This document shows, piece by piece, positions 46,330-57,967 of a stretch of DNA of 64,000 bases; positions within the stretch are counted from its first letter, which is position 1; every line of letters begins with the position of its first letter. The stretch is from Magicicada septendecula (taxonomy: Eukaryota > Arthropoda > Insecta > Hemiptera > Cicadidae). Both the position numbers and the translations under genes were made by a program. The stretch spans positions 709,614,196 through 709,678,195 of the forward strand of contig CM068367.1 of assembly GCA_034769895.1 (NCBI GenBank), written 5' to 3'. The notes beneath the pieces were generated by a model. The model was not told the origin of the DNA. It ran no database searches and was given only the letters and a program-made list of their open reading frames with translations.

Positions 46330-47155
46330 CAGAGAACATCAAACAAAAAACCATTTAGTATACGAACATTGTACGCCCTGATAATTCAGGATAAATACAA
46401 ATTATTAAGAAAAGCTTAATGAACTATTGTGAAAATAAAATATTGTAAACTCTAGATATAAAAAACCAACTGCATAAGTACTATAAGCATCACAGTAAGT
46501 GTGTAACCTTAAGAATACTCAAGTGAGCCAAAACAAATTGTCAACTAGTACAAAAAGTAACTATACAGCTGATAAAAAGCCTAGCTGAGAATGTCAAGTC
46601 TGAAAAGAAATAATTACCTGTAAAAAGAAAGCATGTTAGCAAGGATAAAGAAGGAAATGTGATATAAATGAAAACCTCTGATACCTTGAATATTATATTA
46701 AAGATATTATATTATTGAAAATGAATGATATGTGATATTTTATGAGTTGTGATAGTGCAACTATTGCCAGGTGCAATGTTTATTTTTTTTCTCAGACAGA
46801 GAAGAGTAATGCCTCTGAATCTGAGTATGTGTATTGAGGAACGGCAGAGAATGTAAGCCACAGTGAGCCACTCTGATTCCGAACCCACTACAAAAGTTAG
46901 GGAGTTATATTGTATTAATGTATCAAGGACTATTATGAAAGAATCTGTGAGGTATAAATTATAATAACCATTAAGATAATCACGAATGTAAAGATATGTA
47001 ATAAGAAAGAAGAATGTGAATAAGACAGGAAATTGTTAATTTAAGAAATGAGATCTATTGTAGTTAAATGACTTAAAAAGTAAGCGACTTGAAAAATACT
47101 AGTAAGTTAAGAATTATATCACTGGACAAAAGATCAAGTGTAACACACTAATGGT

Positions 47156-47160
<5 letters not shown>
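46330..47160. other. Non-coding 3' interior of the long-LTR element
   Basis: AT-rich, no ORF or pol remnant recognised between the tandem repeats and the poly-A run. Confidence 0.7.

Positions 47161-47212
<52 letters not shown>
47161..47212 (+). repeat. 52-base poly-A run
   Basis: Uninterrupted A tract about 80 bp before the 3' LTR of the long-LTR element. Confidence 0.95.
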
Positions 47213-47214
<2 letters not shown>

Positions 47215-47277
47215 CAAGGAACTGACATGAAATGATAATTTTATAAAACATAAATTTTTTCTCAAATGATCAATTTT

Positions 47278-47287
47278 GAGGAGGGGG
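47278..47287 (+). promoter_or_regulatory. Polypurine tract
   Basis: GAGGAGGGGG, four bases before the 3' LTR; the plus-strand primer of LTR retrotransposons. Confidence 0.88.
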
Positions 47288-47291
47288 TATA

Positions 47292-50243
47292 TGTAACATA
47301 ACAAAATGTTACCTAACCTAAACGTATACTGTCAGATTTTATAAGGACAGAACAATAATGTAAATAGAGAATATAGTAATAAGAATAAACAAGAAGAGAG
47401 GAATCAAGAAAGAAGAATGAAGCAGAAGTACCACATGAAACAGTAAACCCAAATACTGTTTGACACTACAACCAGACAATGACTAACACAAACTGATGGA
47501 CAGAGTAAATTTACAGTAAGCTGTCAATCAAGTCAGTAGATAATGTAAACAGAATATGATATGTAAATAAAAAGTGAATCAATAAGAATCTGAATACTGT
47601 GAAATCAGAATTAGCATTTTGCTGATAATAAATTTAACCATGACTAGTAAATTATGAATGCCAAAAAACTAAAATTAGCAATGGCTACAAAGTGAGAACA
47701 AAGATATATTTCAATATCAAATATACTTATGAGAAAGAAAAACCGTTTGTATGAGGGAATCTTATACAAGTAAAGTACCTCAACAAATTACCGAATTGAG
47801 AACCAATAAATGTTGTTAAGGCAATATTCCAGTCTAGACGATATGTCTTAACAACGCCTAGACCAAGCAATAATCAGCGAGTTGATTATTGGGAGGTAAC
47901 GTAAGTGTAAATTAAATACACAGAACCATTGTTATGCTCCAACATAGCAAAAAACATTATTAAAATGATATATTTAATCATAATTCAATTGTTAAGTAGT
48001 AGAATAGAGCGAGTTAGTGTAAAACGAAATGTCATAGTAATAAGAATCGTTCATTACAATGTATAAAATTAAGGTGTATTTATAATGTTCAGTAATTGAA
48101 GGTCAGTACAGAGTTAATAGTGTTCGCACATAAACGTTTGAGTAATTAAATGCTATGTGAACACAAACAATACTAATCAAAGTGTAAAATCGTCGATTCA
48201 GGTAAACAGACGACAGCGCAAAATAGTGTACCCGAACATTGTTTATGTAATAATGTCGGTAAAAGTGAAATTAACTCGGTATCAAGTGATATCAAATTAA
48301 AGAGGACAGAATAATCTTTAATTTGATGACGATATCGACCCAATCGCAACTGTATTAAGTGCGGGAAAGATGTTAGCATCATTTACCAAATATGCATCAG
48401 AAATTTGTTTATTAATACCAACAACATTGAAAGCTATCTGTCACCTCAGAGTTTGACAGTTAAAAAGCCGTTATTAACGGCTAACGAACAATACGTCATA
48501 CTCATCACACCTGCCAGAACCAATCACAAAATTAGTTAGTAATTAACATTTTTGCCTAAGGCCGATCGACGAGGAGAGTATATAAGAGAATGCAACCGAT
48601 TCTCGACAGACATTTATCAACTTCATTCAGTGCAGAACATGTGCCCGCCGTCTCAACATTTTTTAATAACCGATAGCGTCATCTCGAGAACACATCAAAG
48701 GAAACCATTCGACAATAACCTACGATTACTTCAAATTATTCTACAGAAAACAATAGTGATTATGTGCAGTATTATTTCATTTTGTGCGGGAAAATAATGA
48801 ACAGGAGTAGTTAAATAATATTATTCACGATCCATTAAGTTAGAAGAGGATCGAAATACTCTGTTCTTGTGCGAGTGCAGTGAATAATGATAATCATTAT
48901 AATCCGATTATCAAGGTGCTAAAATGAGTTTTAATTAAATAATTAAAACCAAAAGGTAACAGTGTAACCATTATTTCATTTTTTCTACGAGCGCTATAAC
49001 CTGTACGTTTTTATACACTGATCTGTACTGACGCAAACCATAGAAACATTTCAATATTACACCATGTCTCAATTTATTTGATGAATTTGTTATTAGTAAT
49101 TAAACTGAATGTTAGTTATAAGTGTTCTCAATTTATAAATTTTGTAATTCATAAACCAGGCGTGACGAACGCATAACCTATCAAATAGGTTATTTTTATT
49201 TGTTTACGTTATAAAAGTAACGTCAAAACATTATTGATCAATTTTATATCAGCAAATTATTAGATATTGTGTAGGCATAACTTTCTTTTTCGTGTCTCAA
49301 AGAACTCACATCTGAGATTTTAATAATATTAATGTTAAAAATAACCAACATCTGGACTTAGCCAGATTCGCCACTTGTGCTCTGAGCAAGCCTTATAAGG
49401 TATATGATAACTTATTTACAATTGTACAACATTGTATGTTTTAATTATATTTGTTTTGAATTCTCTATCAGGGGTATGAATAAAACCCATTATTAACAGC
49501 ATAACTCGACTTGATTTATTTCTAACTGATAGTTAAATATTTTATTTAGAAAACTCAAACAACCTTCAGTTGTGTTTAAATATATGGAATAGCATTGCCA
49601 TAAAGGTAATAAACAATTATTTTAAATTTTTTTTAATCATTCAGTGATTCTATTTGTGGGTTTTACACGGGATTTTCCCTAAATAAATCCGTGTGGCGCC
49701 CACTAACAAACAAGGCAATCTAACCTTGCAACTAAAGTAAGTTGGTGTTTGTAAACTGAGTTGACAGCTTATTGAACTTCTAGAAAACACGACCAGGTAC
49801 GTGAAAGTATATTATGTTTATTATATTGTCCAGACATTACTAGACGTAACGTACTTAGACTATCAGCAACCTGGAAGAGAAGTTTCACAGCCAGTATCAA
49901 CAAGACGATCATCATCATCAAGCGACCAACTATTGTACTTTACTTTTAAACCTAAGCAAAATTAATATTTAATTATTATCAACCCAACTATTTTATTTGT
50001 TTCATATAAGGGAATTCTTTTCAGACAAGTATAATTACACAATTGTAAACACACTTTGAGTAACCCCGAATGTTACATTTTAAATCACTTTACAAATTTA
50101 GTAACCTTCAACAACCACTAACTTCAATATTTTTAAAAAATAATATAATACACATAATTGAATTTTGTTTAAACACGACCCTTAATATTATTAAACATAA
50201 ACATAATTTTACAAAATAACCCCATAACATTTATTTCGTTACA
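47292..50243 (+). repeat. 3' LTR
   Basis: 2952 bp, nearly identical to the 5' LTR. Differences include a 20-bp extra stretch (AAGCAAAATTAATATTTAAT near 49955) and a cluster of changes in the last 30 bp before TTTCGTTACA. Confidence 0.93.
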
Positions 50244-50247
50244 ATAT

Positions 50248-50639
50248 GCATTTGAAAAATGGGTTGCAAAAAATATATTAGTAAATACATAACATTGTAC
50301 AGATGGCCTAATTGCTATCCCATAAGTTTACCATTATCATTGACTCCAACAGACAATAGTCATGGTCTGTTCCATTTACCGCAGTTATGAGAATACGTAT
50401 TTATTGAAATGTGTAAAACTAATATAACAGGCATAGACAAGGTGAACAGAATAAATTGCCAACAGCATTTCCATAGTGATTACAGTTAAGAATATGAATA
50501 TTCTTCCCACCTTAAGGTTTAAGATAAATTAATTTGTTATTTGGAGGAAGTCGGATTAATGTTTTTTTTAATATTGTGATAGTAATTAATTACCTCAGTA
50601 TAACCTATATTGTCACTTATTAGTTTCTTTAACACATCT
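50248..50639. other. Intron stretch, nothing recognised
   Basis: AT-rich sequence between the LTR element and the Penelope-like fragment. Confidence 0.5.
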
Positions 50640-51240
50640 TGTTTTTGGTACAAGTTAATATCATCAGGTGCTAAAAGTCCTTATGCTGTCATGAGGCCAC
50701 ATCGGTGAAATACAGAACAGTGAATTTACAAATTATTGAATAAGTACACATAACACATAATGTAGACAAGAGCACAAAACTCGATATAACAACGTCAATT
50801 GTCGAACTGTTCAATGGGGTACTTATGTAACTGATGTTAGTCTGTTTTGCATCCTCCTTGTGTTCTTATGTAATGTAGGTTATCATACAGAATATTTGGA
50901 CGAAATGATAACTGATTGTTAAGTAGTTGTTCTTTATGAAGCTTGGTTGCCTTGTATATTTAAAACTCCTCTAAGGCAACCAACAGGTAGTGATAGGTAT
51001 TGCCAGTTTGCACAGGCTTCATATTCTCTGCAAACCCAGTATAATTATGATTTTCATTTATTAAGTGCAATGCAAAATTGGACTTGATTGAACTAATATT
51101 CTTTTTCAGTAGATGTTCTTTAAATCTATCTATGTTCTTTAATTCTAACAGTTTAGTCCAATGTAAAACTAATCACAATCATTGCGTTGCAAGCTGAATA
51201 CACCTGAGCAATTTTCCGAAATGTGTATATAGCAGAAATA
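50640..51240 (-). mobile_element. Penelope-like element fragment 1 (GIY-YIG end)
   Basis: Homologous to 56820-57560 along its length. On the minus strand near 51180 it reads SGVFSLQRNDCD then FYIGLN, a decayed copy of the GVYxLxCNDCDxxYIGQTGR GIY-YIG endonuclease start found in Penelope-like retroelements. Downstream, a CCTGATGA box at about 50662-50669 marks a hammerhead-like position. Many stops; no RT recognised. Confidence 0.7.
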
Positions 51241-51266
51241 AAAATTGGTATGGAGAACCATACATG

Positions 51267-52099
51267 ACTTCCATGTTGTAATATTTATGTTTAAAATAAT
51301 TTACTTGAATTTGGTTCGGTAATTTCTAAAAAAATATCGTCCACCCTCAAACTAATTTCACGATTTATAGATATTTTTGTAATTATGGGGTAGTCGTTTA
51401 ATATAATGTTATTTTCAGTCACTTTATCCATAAAAATTAGGTAGGCTTACTTTCTTCTTATAAAGAAACCGAACTACGCATATAATCATCTCTCCTCCGA
51501 AGCGCTCCGAAGTCACTCATGGACCCTGAGCATCTTGCGGAGGGTTCATTCCCTAAAGATAAAAAGTCTGTCTATTCCTCTGTAAACACGTGCAGTTACA
51601 CTGCCCAGCGATCCACAGGAAGCAAATCGATAACAAAAGCGTGCAAATGTAAGAAAATAAACATGAGTGAGGCCAGAAATAACGCGAATTGTGTTTGTGC
51701 GTGTGTCTTGCCTGCCTTTTTATTGCGGTAATCATAATAATAAAATAGAAACGTAAACAGATAATTGAGATATGCTTGCCTTCCACGAACGATATATTTT
51801 CTCCCATACATGATTTAAATTAAAATTAAAAATTATAAAATTTTGTTAAAGTGAAATGAAATGTTTCCATAGAAACTACTTCTTTGTTGTCAATAACGTA
51901 TTACACATATAAAACTTATAAAATTTACTTTCTCCATCATCCAACTACCATTTTAATTTATAGAAAATTACCCCCTTCCCCTTCAACTACCCTTTTCGTT
52001 TATAGATATTTCATCTACCTTTCTACAGTGGATTATTATGACCTTCTTTTAAGGATACTTTATTTATCAAAATTAAGCACTTTACTCTTGTTAAAACGT
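51267..52099 (-). repeat. Dispersed repeat X, right part of a split copy (inverted)
   Basis: The reverse complement of 51870-52095 matches 31890-32290 closely, and the end ACTTCCATGTTG at 51267 matches the right end of copy 1. It ends ACGT (52096-52099) against a solo-LTR piece. The left part of the same copy is at 57682-57967. An extra stretch at about 51290-51865 has no match in copy 1. Confidence 0.72.
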
Positions 52100-52428
52100 T
52101 GTAGCGGGGCATTTTTGGGCATACCTGGGGTAATGACAGAATTTGTATTTTTTTCTCATAAATAATAAATAACATAATTGGCGATAGGGACAGAAATTAT
52201 AGACTTGGGTAAATTTCCTGTTTAAAACAAGAATAACAGTGGCAGCATTGACTGTGACAATTATTTAATGATATGGTGTGGACAATAACAGCCAACAACT
52301 GTACCAAGGACAACGACGAACCCGGAAAACGTAAACACGTTACACAACCAGACATCAGGCGATGTGTTGCGTCAGCAATTTAGATAACAACTGTGTGTCA
52401 TCGGTTCGTCAGAGCCTAGCCTGGGTGT
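52100..52428 (-). repeat. 329-bp inverted duplicate of the family A LTR end
   Basis: Exact reverse complement of 58839-59167; I compared all 329 bases and saw no difference. A 14-bp piece GTTCGTCAGAGCCT is repeated at its right edge (ending 52440). Confidence 0.95.
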
Positions 52429-52440
52429 TCGTCAGAGCCT

Positions 52441-54000
52441 AAAAACATCACTAATTTTAATGTTAAATTTTACAAAGTCTCCATTTGGTAATGGCAGTTA
52501 TCTCTTACCATTTCTTGATAGGTACACATGTCATAGTTATTGTTAGTTGTATCTTTTGTTAAATAATACTATTACTTTGCATTTTAACATTTGAGGCATC
52601 ATGTAGTTTTAAATAACTGGAACCAGCTTGACGGGCCATTAGATGAAAGACTGCAAGCAGCTACAAAAATGTAACGTAACAGTGAGGTAAGTGACATGCT
52701 TGATTTGTCTAAAAGTAAATTTGCTTTGGTAGATTTTCAAGATACAAGAACTGAAAACTTCAAAAATATAAAAATAGTTCAGTAGAAAAAAAATTATGTA
52801 GTTTATGCTAATTCGAGTTAGTATTGTAATTCATTTTGTATAATTCTGTTTGTTGAAGTTATATCTGTTTGTAAAGTGAACACCGTATCGTAATGTTATA
52901 CTACTGACATCTAACACAATGTTGGAACAAGTTTAACAGGTTATTTGTCGACAGTACTGCAATGCAAATTATATCAAGAGGCATATTTTCCCTTGATCAC
53001 TTCAAGAGACACATGACTCCAGAAATTAAAAAAGTTAACAAAAAAATTAAATACTGTTATAAACAGATCTTGCTGTTCTAGCTGGACATCACAGCTCCAG
53101 ACCTTAGGTGGATCAGTTAATAAACCATTCAAAAAAACAATTTGAAGAGATTATGCCGAGGCTGGTTACATAGTGGTAACAGGGGTTTTATCCTTCCACA
53201 GAATATAAAAAAGTGTGAAGGTGCACAGCTTTGTGAATGGATTGAGATATCTTGGCATCAAAACACCTTAAGTTGTTGAACAAGTATTTTAAAAATGTTT
53301 ACTTAATGCTATGGTTGGAAGTGAAGAGTGTATTTTGTGGGAGGGTGATTGAAGTGATACGTATATGGCTGTGAGACGGGAACAGTGTTGAGAGTGACAA
53401 TGAACAGTAAAGGCTGAAACATGCAGAGAGTGGATGGGGTTGAAGTAAGCAGTATTAGAATGGACGGTACAGTCACCAATCTGTAACCTGCAATACTGCA
53501 TCATCTGGATCCCATTGAGTGTGATGTAAACACAGCAGTAGTGGGATGAAAGAAAATGGACAATTTAACTGAGCATCTCGTTGGGAACATGCAAAAAATG
53601 TTATTTTATACAATGCTACAATCAGTAAATACAAGAATGTTATTAATAAAAAGGCAAAAATTTGGATAGATACAGTGTAGGTGGACAAGACGTCCTCATT
53701 TTATTTCTATTCTTTTACATTGTATTCATTTGAATACACATAATGTTAATTTATTTTTCTTATTAATGTTTATTAATACAAAAACAACAGAATACAATTT
53801 GGATAAAATTTGAAGAAATTCTGTTCCTCATTCATTCATATTCTGGTTCAAGATGTTGAATGATCTCTGTTAGATTCAAGTTCCCAATGGAGTCAATCAA
53901 TATTTACTGCTACAATGCTCTGTCTAACTTCTAGTACTTCTATTCTATTACAAGACTATTATCACCAGAAAACCTGACATTTTAAAAAGTGTTTTGAATA
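52441..54000. other. Intron stretch, nothing recognised
   Basis: AT-rich; short frames near 53289-53688 (-) match nothing. Inferred to be part of the inverted segment. Confidence 0.45.
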
Positions 54001-54004
54001 AAGT

Positions 54005-56385
54005 AGATTCCACTTTATTGGGACACATTAGGACCATATCAAGTGGGCCCAATTAAGCAGCTGACCCTATTATCTGAAATTCCTAAAAACTAAGCAAATC
54101 AACCTTATAAAGAGGAATTTCTTCATAACGGAAAACCAAACTTACCTCGTAACTACAGCAAACGCCACAATTAAAAGACTGTCTAATAAAGTACGTCTAA
54201 GGAAATACAGTAGTAAATATACAATAACATTATAACTACAGCATAATGAACTACCATGAATAGACCTATTTTAAAAAAACTAAAGTCAAATATTTGAGAT
54301 TGTTTTTAAAAAAAATGTATCCTGTCTGCACTGTCATTTTCTTTTTAATGACTGAAGGTCTACAAAGTCTGAACAAATTTCGAATTCTGGCATAGCGCTG
54401 TTCTCATTGCCTTCTTGCATTAAATGTCACTGAAGACCTGCTATGAACGTTTTCACATCCTGCGTTTGTTACCTGCTGTTGTTATCTTCATCATCATCAT
54501 CATTTTCGTCCACTGCATTTAGATCTACAGCAAACCTTTCTAATATGGTGTCGTCGGATTATTCGTTTTCGTTAAAACATTTTATATTTCCATCAATCCA
54601 GGTGAATTCTTGATTTTTAACTTGTTGTAATAAGCAACTTGCGTCTTCATCCATAACTGTTGCCTCTGGCAGCAGAAAACTCGTTAGCTGACCAACGGAA
54701 AAACCACAGTGGGCAAAGCAATTTTGTATTGTACCTACACTTACATTTTGCCAAAAACTGTATTGGCTGAATTAATGTGACTCTCGCACTGACTTCTGTA
54801 GCTGTGGAGGATGAAGTTAAAACGTTTTCTTCTATTTTATGAAAAATCTGATTCACTAATTTACCCCTGTAAACTGATTAATTTTTTTTATTATACACAT
54901 GTCAAGTGGTTTAAACATGCTTTCGGTATTAAGTGGTAAAATTTCAATAGTTATTTTTTTTAGCAATCTGTGCACAGTTGTCTATATTAGAAGAATTTTT
55001 CTTGACTTTTTTTGTAATTCCACGTCCCAAGTTACAAACCACTCTTGAAAAATTGTGCTTGTTGTCCAAGCAGTCTTGTTAAAATAATGAACTGGTATAC
55101 AACTGACCATTCTGAGCCATTTAAAACAATGAGGCTTAGCTGACTTGCCTGTCACGAGTAACTTGCGTTTATCACTACCGGACACATTTATACAACAGCA
55201 CAGTGACACGGTCCATCAATGTTTTTTTTTTTTTAGCCTAATAATTTGATGTGTTTATAACAGAGATAACCGTCTGGTGTGGCCCATTAAAACAAACTGT
55301 TTTTGTGAGCACTATCAATCTCATGAGCCAAAACTTTCTGTATCATTTTGGGCAGCGTATTATTCTTCCAGTTTTCAGCATGTCCATCAGTGCTAGCTTT
55401 TTCCCCATGGGGTTTCTTAAATTGAATTTGTTTTCTACTTTTCCAGCAAAGTAACCAGTTACCTGTGGCTTTAATACCATTATGATTTATTTTCTTGGCA
55501 AATTCTTCTGCTTTAATTTCAAGCACTGAGCCACTAACAGACAAACCTTGAGAAGTAACAGCGGAGAACCATTCACTTAAAGCATCTTCAACAAGTAAAG
55601 CATTTCCGTCACGTTTCTTTTCTTAAGAAGCCCCCTGAAGTCCATCCCTTAAAAACCACTCTTGTTGTAAATTTTCTTCCTGTACCAAGAACGAGTTTTC
55701 GGTACTCCAGTTAGTTCTGCGAGTTTTTGTTGACTAGTGTTAAGCGGCTAGTTTTGATCATGTCAAGTAACTTAATTCTTTCATACAAAATCATGTCAGT
55801 CTGTGGCATTTCATAGTTTAAAACAAATAAGTCACTATAAAATGACAATTGTAATGTAAAAAATAGTCACCACATAATGACAAAACAAAACAGTCACTAC
55901 CTTCCAACATGCATAACAGCAACAAAGTGAGACAGACCCAAACTCATGAACTATACAGAAATGTGTTGCATCAATGACCTGTGTTGAACACATCAGGTAG
56001 TTGAAGGGAACGATACTAAACAGCCCATTACTAGACACAACAATCTTGTAGGCCTGCTGCCTGAAGTTGGTTTATGGTATGTCACCAAGTCCTAAACCGA
56101 ACACATATAGTCGATTTGTCGTTAACAATGTACTGTATTGTTATGGTTTGTCGCCCTCATTAGTCTACTCGTGTAAGTGTAAATTATGTAATAAAATAAA
56201 AAAAGAAGCCTATTACTTCTGTGTAAGAAGAGAAAATCAGAGCCATTACAGGACCACAAAGATGGTCTGGACCTATTAAGTGAAGCAACTTTCTACATAT
56301 AAACCTGTTTTGTTTTTGTATTTTGAATAGTGGCCCAATAAAATGGCTGGCCCTAATAACCAGTGGCCCCATTAGCTGGAACAAT
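54005..56385 (-). mobile_element. Second Tigger-like DNA transposon
   Basis: Diverged terminal inverted repeats: TTCCACTTTATTGGGAC near 54009 against the complement of CCCATTAGCTGGAA ending near 56381. Both ends carry short GGGCCC-like sub-repeats. About 2.4 kb, with a minus-strand transposase relic. Boundaries are approximate; I could not fix the TA duplication. Confidence 0.7.
54647..55800 (-). pseudogene. Tigger-like transposase, degenerate
   Basis: Minus-strand pieces run in family order. An N-terminal helix-turn-helix lies near 55620-55790. The CENP-B domain at 55287-55544 has AEEFAKKINHNGIKATGNWL and FKKPHGEKASTDGHAENWKN. The DDE_1 domain at 54982-55209 has INVSGSDKRKLLVTGKSAKP, HCFKWLRM and TAWTTSTIFQEWF, ending RKILLI before the expected catalytic DN. 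The C-terminal piece is at 54647-54856. Frameshifts separate each block, and the first Asp region reads ahead of LF with HKN in place of the NADE box. Not functional. Confidence 0.82.
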
Positions 56386-56483
56386 GTATTAATAATTTAT
56401 TTAATCTTTGGTAAATGATAATGATCTAAACATCAAAATAATGAACAGCTTCTTTATATTTTTTTTTAACAAACTTCTACATA

Positions 56484-56705
56484 TTAAATCCTTAAATTTT
56501 TAGTGACCGTCAATCAGTGAATGTTTTAGTGGATGGTTAGTGAGGATCGGTCAATAATACAACTTTTAGTATGTGTTTACAACACCAGTTGTGTGTTTAG
56601 CGTCAGCAACAATTGTCCTGAAGATGACAATAAATATTGTCGAAACGTCGACGCAAAATAACTAAAAGTTGTATTATTGACCGATCCTCACTAACCATCC
56701 ACTAA
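56484..56705. mobile_element. Foldback insertion with 48-bp inverted repeats and hammerhead-like core
   Basis: Flanked by a 16-bp direct repeat, AACAAACTTCTACATA, at 56468-56483 and 56706-56721. Inside, arms 56523-56570 and 56661-56708 are perfect inverted repeats of 48 bp. The loop contains CCTGAAGATGACAATAAATA and GTCGAAACGTCGACGC (56617-56654), in which GACAAT/ATTGTC form a stem next to GAAACGTC, as in Penelope-associated hammerheads. Confidence 0.82.
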
Positions 56706-56721
56706 AACAAACTTCTACATA

Positions 56722-57560
56722 ATTCATCAGCTGACTGATCTACTATCACAACATACATATGGTCTCCAGTTCACAATATGTTAATTAGTTACCTCAATTT
56801 AATCCATCTTGTGACTTAGTAGTTTCCTTAACACAACATGTTTCGGGATCAAGTTCCCATCATTATGTATTAAAAGTCCTTGTCCTCTCATGAGAACCCG
56901 TTGGTGAAATTCAAAACAGTCAATATACAAATTATTAAATAATACACATGACACATAACATACACAACACTATGAAACAGTGCACACTGCTCAGTGTAAA
57001 AATGTAAACTGTCAAACCATTCAACGTCCACTTACTTCACTGATATCTTAGTCTGTTTTTGCATCTTACTTGTTCTTACATAATGCAACGTTGTACAGAA
57101 TATTTGAATGAAATGATAACTTATTGTTAAGTAGTTGTTATATGAAGCTTGTTTGCCTTGTATATTTCACACTACTTTAAAGCATTCATGTATCAACCTT
57201 TACTGTAGAAGTGTACACGGTTCATATTCTCTGCAAACCCTGTGTAATTACGATTTTAATTTATCAAGTGCAATGCAAAACTGGACTTGATGGAAACTGG
57301 ACTGAATAGATCACTCTATTTTGTGATCTTTTAGAGTGGGCATTCTTTAAATCTATCTATGAATTTCCTACCAGTTTGTCCAATGTAGAACTTATCACAA
57401 TCATTATATTGCACCCTGAATACACCTGAGGAATTTTCCATTGTCTCTTTAGTAATGGATTTCAATATACTTTTTAAGTTATTATTAATAGTTTTCAATT
57501 ATATAATGATGTTTAGTTTTTCAAAATCATAATATTTGGGAGGAAGTTCAAGTATATAGC
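56722..57560 (-). mobile_element. Penelope-like element fragment 2 (GIY-YIG end)
   Basis: On the minus strand near 57430-57330 it reads SGVFRVQYNDCDKFYIGQTG then RKFIDRFKEC, the GIY-YIG nuclease start of Penelope-like retroelements (GVYxxxCNDCxxxYIGQT). Downstream, at 56837-56865, the minus strand has ATGATGGGAACTTGATCCCG followed by AAACATG, a hammerhead-like box with a GGGA/TCCC stem. Stops interrupt the frame and no RT is recognised. The foldback element sits at its 3' side. Confidence 0.8.
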
Positions 57561-57681
57561 AGAAATAAAAGTAAATTGGCCCATTTATTTAAAATAAGTA
57601 GAAAGTGAAATAATTGATAAATTAATAAGTAAACATGTGAAAAATAAAAACATTAAAACTAACAAGAAAAAATCCATTTTT

Positions 57682-57967
57682 ACTTCCATGTTCCATAAGG
57701 AAATGGAAGTATGGTCGTGGCGAAAAAAATCGTGTTCGAGATAATGGCAGATTCTCATTGTACTACCCTCAAAATATGAAAAAAAGTCATTTTTCGAAAA
57801 GTGTATCTGTGTGTAGAATTTTTCTATGTCAAACGATAACTGCCGCAAATTCAAACAGAATCAATTAATTTTTTGCATAAAGTTCTGAATTGTAGAGGAC
57901 TCAAGGCCTATTGATTTTGGTGAAGATCGGTTAAGGGGAAGGAGTAGTTTACCTGCAACTTTTACGT
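57682..57967 (+). repeat. Dispersed repeat X, left part of a split copy
   Basis: ACTTCCATGTTCCATAAGG onward matches 31615-31870 closely. It ends in ACGT (57964-57967), directly followed by the solo LTR. Confidence 0.78.

Larger units (their letters stand above)
40562..50243 (+). mobile_element. Complete non-autonomous LTR retrotransposon, 9.7 kb, with 2.9-kb LTRs
   Basis: Two near-identical direct repeats (40562-43492, 47292-50243), each starting TGTAAC and ending GTTACA, enclose about 3.8 kb. Target duplication ATAT at 40558-40561 and 50244-50247. A tRNA-Lys primer-binding site follows the 5' LTR and the polypurine tract GAGGAGGGGG (47278-47287) lies just before the 3' LTR. The interior encodes only one ORF (43644-45206), with no protease, RT, RNase H or integrase, so it must be mobilised by enzymes from another element. 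LTRs differ at roughly 20-25 positions plus a 20-bp indel, so insertion was fairly recent. Confidence 0.93.
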
